Source: Aurantiochytrium sp. KH105 (Eukaryota; Sar; Bigyra; Thraustochytrida; Thraustochytriidae). Taken from it: a DNA stretch of 63,112 nucleotides. A model generated the notes under the pieces. That model ran no database searches and was not told where the DNA came from. It was given only the letters and a program-made list of their open reading frames with translations. Shown here piece after piece: positions 59,246 to 63,112 of this stretch. Numbering within the stretch: position 1 is the stretch's first letter; every line of letters begins with the position of its first letter. The stretch covers positions 1-63,112 of the forward strand of contig BGKB01000245.1 of the NCBI GenBank assembly GCA_003116975.1, read 5' to 3'. The translations under genes and the position numbers were made by a program.

Positions 59246-61225
59246 TTAGCGCTTGCCACGGTGAAGAAAGTAGAGCGAAAGGCCGAAGCAAATTTGGAAA
59301 AAGAAACCAAAAGCCCAGACAATGGTGAGGTCATGCGCAATATTGACATCCTCCATGTCAAAGAACTCGAGCACAGCCTCGCCCGAAGGGAACTGCGTGG
59401 AATCAAAGTGCTCAATGGGCGAGAACTCGTTGTAAAAGAAGGAACGGAGCTCGTAAGTGTGGAAGCCAATGTAGTGGAGCCAAATCAAATAGTCGGGAAT
59501 GTCGCTGGCGACAATGAGAAAGCCGCTGGCAAGCATCATCATACCGTTCATGCCGGCGGCAAGCGCGATGCCAATGATGTAATGCGGCGAGATGGAGCCA
59601 ACAAAGAACACCATGGACTCGGCCGTGAGCAGGGAAACGAAGAGCGCAGCGAGAAAGTTGCCAAATCCGTTCATACCCGCGAGCGGGACGACCGAGGCTG
59701 TGGACACGAGCGAAATGAGGAAAATGCCCGGGATCATGCAAAAGTAGTGCGAGACAACGTAGGCGATCGGGGAATACATGCCGTTGGCGCGCTCACGCAC
59801 AAAGGTGGCGCGCTCCTCGACGATGAACGGCAGCACAGCGACGCTCATGAAAACGAGAAAGGCGGCAACGTAAAAGAGCGAAGCCGTTCGGGAGTTGATG
59901 CTGGTCGCCGTGAACTCGTCGCCGAGCCCAAGGTACATGAGACCAATCATCAGGCAAAGACCGACGTACATGACAAAGCGCACCCAGTAGATGCCCGGGT
60001 TGCGAAGGTTGTTGAGGAGGTTGCGGCGGCTGAGAAAGAGGAAATCGGACATCATGGGGCACGACTTTTCCACACGCGGGGCCACGGCGTGCTGAATACC
60101 CTGGTCGCCAGAGGTCAGCGTAGATTCGATCTGCGCCTTGGTCTCGGTGTGCAGGGAGCTGGACGTGTAATGGTTGGCGAGCTCGAGCGGGTCGGCGCGC
60201 ACGGTAAACTCCTTAAAGTCGGTGTTGACGATGGAAATGAGAAAATCAGCAGGGTTGCAGTACGAGGGGCAGGCGTAACCGAGGGTTCCAAAGTAACCCA
60301 CAGCGCCCTTGGCGGTGCCCAGATACAGGGTCTGGCCGCGGCTCATGAGCATGAACTTGTCGAACATGGCCCAGACCTCGCTCGAGGGTTGATGGATCGT
60401 TGTGACGACAGTGTGCATGCGGCGCGTGAGTCCACGGAGGCGCTTGATGACGGCAAAGGAGGAGGCTGAATCAAGACCCGAGGTCGGTTCGTCAAGAAGA
60501 ACAATGGCCGGGTGGCTCAGAAGCTCGACCGCGATCGAAAGGCGGCGCTTCTGGCCGCCCGAAAGACCCTTGCGGAAGATGTCGCCCACGAGGGTGTCCT
60601 GGACGTGTGTGAGGCCCATCTCGTCCATGGCCTCGTTCACGAGAACGGCCAGCTCGGCCTTGGTCACCGAGAAGCCGTAGTGGAAGCGCGCGGCGAATTC
60701 GAGGGTCTCGCGGACGGTAAACTGGCCCATGAGCGTGTCCTCCTGTGCGACGTACGAGAGAATGCGCTGGCGCTGGCGCTGGCTCAGCTTGCGGCCGCCG
60801 TAAAAGACTTCGCCGGAGAGCTTGGAGGACGCCGTGCGGCCGGCGAGGACGTCGAGGCAGGTGGTCTTGCCGCTGCCGCTGGGGCCCATGATGGCCAGGA
60901 GCTCACCCGGCTTGACAATGCCACTGGACTTGTCGACGATGACCTTGTCTTGGCGCTTCTTCTTGCCATTTTCCCGCGAGACCGCCTGCACGGTCACGGA
61001 CACGTCGCGCCACACCAGACTGTGCGGCTCGCACTTGACGGTGAGGCCATCCTCGGGATCCTCGTCTCTGTTCAGGTGCAATGAGGCCTCCGAGGCGGCG
61101 TCATCGTCGTCGGCCTCGCTCGACGCCGACGAGGCCGTCGACGCGGGCCGACCTTCCTGCTGTGTCGGCGAGATATCGCCCTCGTGGACCACCTTGGACG
61201 TGTTGTCGCCGTCGGCGGTGAGCAT
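59246..61225 (-). CDS. ABCG (WHITE-type) half-transporter
   Basis: This encodes 659 residues from the ATG at 61225 (MLTADGDNTSKVVHEGD); the frame is open upstream without an ATG. The N-terminal ~70 residues are Ser/Asp-rich and probably regulatory. The nucleotide-binding domain has Walker A GPSGSGKTT at about residue 110, the signature LSGGQKRRLS at about 220, Walker B AIVLLDEPTSGLDS at about 238, and the switch His in TIHQPSSEVW. The reverse NBD-TMD order and the NPADFLISIV element are typical of ABCG. Six spans follow from about residue 425 (IYWVRFVMYVGLCLMIGLMY through FGFFFQICFGLSLYFLHRGK). Half-transporters dimerise and usually export lipids, sterols or hydrophobic compounds. The substrate is unknown. 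Confidence 0.96.
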   Translation of the reverse strand: MLTADGDNTSKVVHEGDISPTQQEGRPASTASSASSEADDDDAASEASLHLNRDEDPEDGLTVKCEPHSLVWRDVSVTVQAVSRENGKKKRQDKVIVDKSSGIVKPGELLAIMGPSGSGKTTCLDVLAGRTASSKLSGEVFYGGRKLSQRQRQRILSYVAQEDTLMGQFTVRETLEFAARFHYGFSVTKAELAVLVNEAMDEMGLTHVQDTLVGDIFRKGLSGGQKRRLSIAVELLSHPAIVLLDEPTSGLDSASSFAVIKRLRGLTRRMHTVVTTIHQPSSEVWAMFDKFMLMSRGQTLYLGTAKGAVGYFGTLGYACPSYCNPADFLISIVNTDFKEFTVRADPLELANHYTSSSLHTETKAQIESTLTSGDQGIQHAVAPRVEKSCPMMSDFLFLSRRNLLNNLRNPGIYWVRFVMYVGLCLMIGLMYLGLGDEFTATSINSRTASLFYVAAFLVFMSVAVLPFIVEERATFVRERANGMYSPIAYVVSHYFCMIPGIFLISLVSTASVVPLAGMNGFGNFLAALFVSLLTAESMVFFVGSISPHYIIGIALAAGMNGMMMLASGFLIVASDIPDYLIWLHYIGFHTYELRSFFYNEFSPIEHFDSTQFPSGEAVLEFFDMEDVNIAHDLTIVWAFGFFFQICFGLSLYFLHRGKR

Positions 61226-63112
61226 CTTTGTTGTCTTGTCTCTTCCCTTCCTTGGGAACGATTCGATTTGGTCAGTGCTTGAGCCGTACGGCCCTTGCTC
61301 GATCCAGCTCGTTCGCTTTCGCTTTTGCGTTTCTTTTTTGCGTTTGGGATTTGCTTGCTTGCTTGTGCTTGCGGCTATCCAGCGAGCCGGCCAGCCAACC
61401 AGCCTGCGCCAACGTGTCTGTCCTGTTTGTCTGTTTGTTTGCCTGCTTGTTGTATGTTGCACTCGCAGTTTGTCTGTCTGTCGTTTGCAGGAGGCGTCCG
61501 CGTCGCTTCGCGTCGCGTCGCGTTCACGAGAAAGCTATACAGCTAGAACTATAGGTACGAGTGGTGGCCGGCAGGCGCGCGTCCGTGTGCTGCGATCTCC
61601 TCGATGCGTCCAGCGCGGGGACTTGGTACTTGTCCTCACTCGATCGATCGGCCCTCCTGCCCCGCACCTGCCGCCTTCCTTCCTCCTTCTCCCCCGCCGG
61701 CCGCGCTCGCTCGCGCGCATGTGAGAGACGCCGCTGGTCGCCGCGCGGCGCGGCTTGAGGCTGGGCAAAGCGAGGCCGGGCGTGGGCGGGGCCGGGCGGG
61801 GCTGGGCCGGGCGGGCCGGGGCGGGGCGGGGCGTTGCGCGCGGCTGCTGCAGCGGCGGGCGTGAGCCAGACAGCTCTGGAATGCGATGGTGGCTGCAGCG
61901 GCTGCTCTCTTCCCCGCCGGCCACAGCTTGCGGTGTGGGGGACGCAGAGGTGCGGGTAGAGGCGCGGGAGTTGCAGTGGAGGCGGAGGGAGAGGGGGGGG
62001 GGGGGGGGCCGCGGGAGATGTGGGGCCGCGACAAGCGGAGACGCGACGGCTTTCATTTTTCAATTCAATTTATTTCATTTTCAAGCCAGCGATCACTTCG
62101 CTTCGCCTTGGAGGGCGAGCGAGCGATGCATGACTACACGAGCTTACCTTCTCCCGGAGCCAGCTGGGCAGGCTTCGCGTCGCGTTGGCCATGGCGAGCG
62201 GAGGACGCGGCCGCGCGCGAAGATCCGGATCGAGGCCGCGCAGAGGCCAATTTGAAGTGAAGACGCCAGGGGAGAAAGCCGACGCGAAGACGCGCCACGG
62301 TCGGCCAGTCTGCCACCATGGCCACTGCTGCCGATGAGCTGTCCTGCTCTCGCGCGCGTTGAGCCCTCGCCCGCCGCTTGCGCGCACAACTTGCTTGCTT
62401 GCGTGCAGCGCTTGCAGTGCAGAGGCCGCCGCGCGGAAGGTTCGGGAGGGAGCTAGCAGCATCATCGGTGGGACCTGAGAGCGTCTCTTTGCTGTGTCCC
62501 GAGTCCACACAAGCCTGCTTCATTGATGACAGGCGCCGGGAGGTGGCGAGCGATAACGAGCACGCGGGACGCGGCCGGCTCGCGGGAGCAGGATGGAGCG
62601 AGGCAAGCGCGCCGCGCCGGACTGTCGCCTTCTCGGCGAGGCGGCCAGCGGGCAGTTGGCACTGCAGGTTGGGCCTTGGTAATCGCAATCGGCGTCGGGG
62701 ACCTCGACACGACGCAGACGTGACGGAGCTCGAAGCGGACCGCATGGTCCATCTCGCGCGTGACCTTGATTAGTGAAGCGTGGCACTGCCACGAAGGTTC
62801 GAGCGAGCTGCAGCAGCGATTGCACGACCCACCGAAGGAGGTGGACATGAAAATCTCGCATCAGCATCAGCCAGCTAGCCAGCCAGTCAGGCAGACAGTA
62901 GCGACAGCATCTCTCGCAGTGCTGCTCAATTTTGTTCGCACGTGACCAATGAGTGGCGAAGGTCAATTCGTGGAACTTCACGTAGACCGCACGAGCCAAC
63001 GCGAGGCCGACTCGTGGGAAAGAGCGGCGGAGAATCTCAAAGGCCACCCTCAATGCGGGCTCAGGCCAGGCCAGGACGGAAACCGTCCCTCAAGAATTGA
63101 CTGACACACGCG
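61226..63112. other. GC-rich DNA upstream of the ABCG gene to the window edge
   Basis: This is the 5' flank of the ABCG gene followed by GC-rich sequence with GGGCC/GGGCG repeats (61780-61850) and a long G-run (about 61991-62008). Overlapping frames on both strands (for example 62134-62745 and 62520-63053, minus) have biased composition and no recognisable motif, so no gene is called. Confidence 0.5.

Noticed and set aside
58940..60469. 509-codon plus-strand frame
   Set aside because: It is antisense to the ABCG gene and starts in the 13-bp repeat; the opposite strand has all ABC motifs.
62070..63053. Minus-strand frames near the right edge (146-203 codons)
   Set aside because: They overlap one another, are Arg/Ser/Pro-rich and have no domain or signal; not called without transcript evidence.
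1..63112. tRNA or rRNA genes
   Set aside because: A reading for T-loop (GGTTCRA) and anticodon-arm patterns found only isolated partial matches such as near 16469. No cloverleaf could be supported, and no rRNA sequence was recognised.

Overview
The window is nuclear DNA from a GC-rich, gene-dense protist. It carries TAF5, MAF1, SF3A2, a CHORD protein, a Trf4-type nucleotidyltransferase, three heterotrimeric G-protein alpha subunits, a four-domain voltage-gated cation channel and an ABCG half-transporter. Most coding regions are single long open frames, and the three introns I can place all lie within the first ~90 coding bases of their genes. With the stramenopile-like giant membrane proteins and polyQ/GC-rich low-complexity DNA, this points to a heterotrophic stramenopile, most likely a thraustochytrid (Labyrinthulea). 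That placement is an inference from style and content, not from a marker gene.

Layout. 1-16.5 kb: the tail of a LEA-like protein, two unrecognised multi-pass membrane proteins, a very large secretory-pathway protein whose C-terminal membrane region looks like tandem PqiA modules (6805-13437, minus), and a bacterial family I.5-type lipase with a signal peptide and C-terminal anchor (14880-16457). 16.8-30 kb: a polyQ regulator with Sgf11-like, PHD and ZZ fingers, a small type I membrane protein, an MFS transporter with a Cys-rich loop, and a four-domain channel (24382-29748) that begins with a PLC-type PH-like domain and has a non-canonical selectivity filter. 30-46 kb: TAF5, a Trf4/TENT4-type polymerase, an LRR protein, MAF1, a two-exon CHORD protein, a probable mitochondrial small subunit exon, and SF3A2. 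46-57 kb: three G-alpha genes (plus, minus, plus), separated by a 34-bp minisatellite and about 5 kb of simple-repeat-rich DNA with a broken ORF. 57-63 kb: an unrecognised protein and an ABCG half-transporter, then about 1.9 kb of GC-rich non-coding DNA.

There is no operon logic here. Genes alternate in convergent and divergent pairs. Several fit general functions: Pol II transcription (TAF5, the SAGA-like finger protein), Pol III control (MAF1), splicing (SF3A2) and RNA surveillance (Trf4 type). The G-alpha cluster is the one clear paralogous family. The strongest candidates for something new are the beta-rich ectodomain/PqiA fusion, the PH-like/four-domain channel fusion with an A-G-K-D-type filter, and a recurrent promoter motif (GCAAGTnnnSTAT) upstream of several genes.
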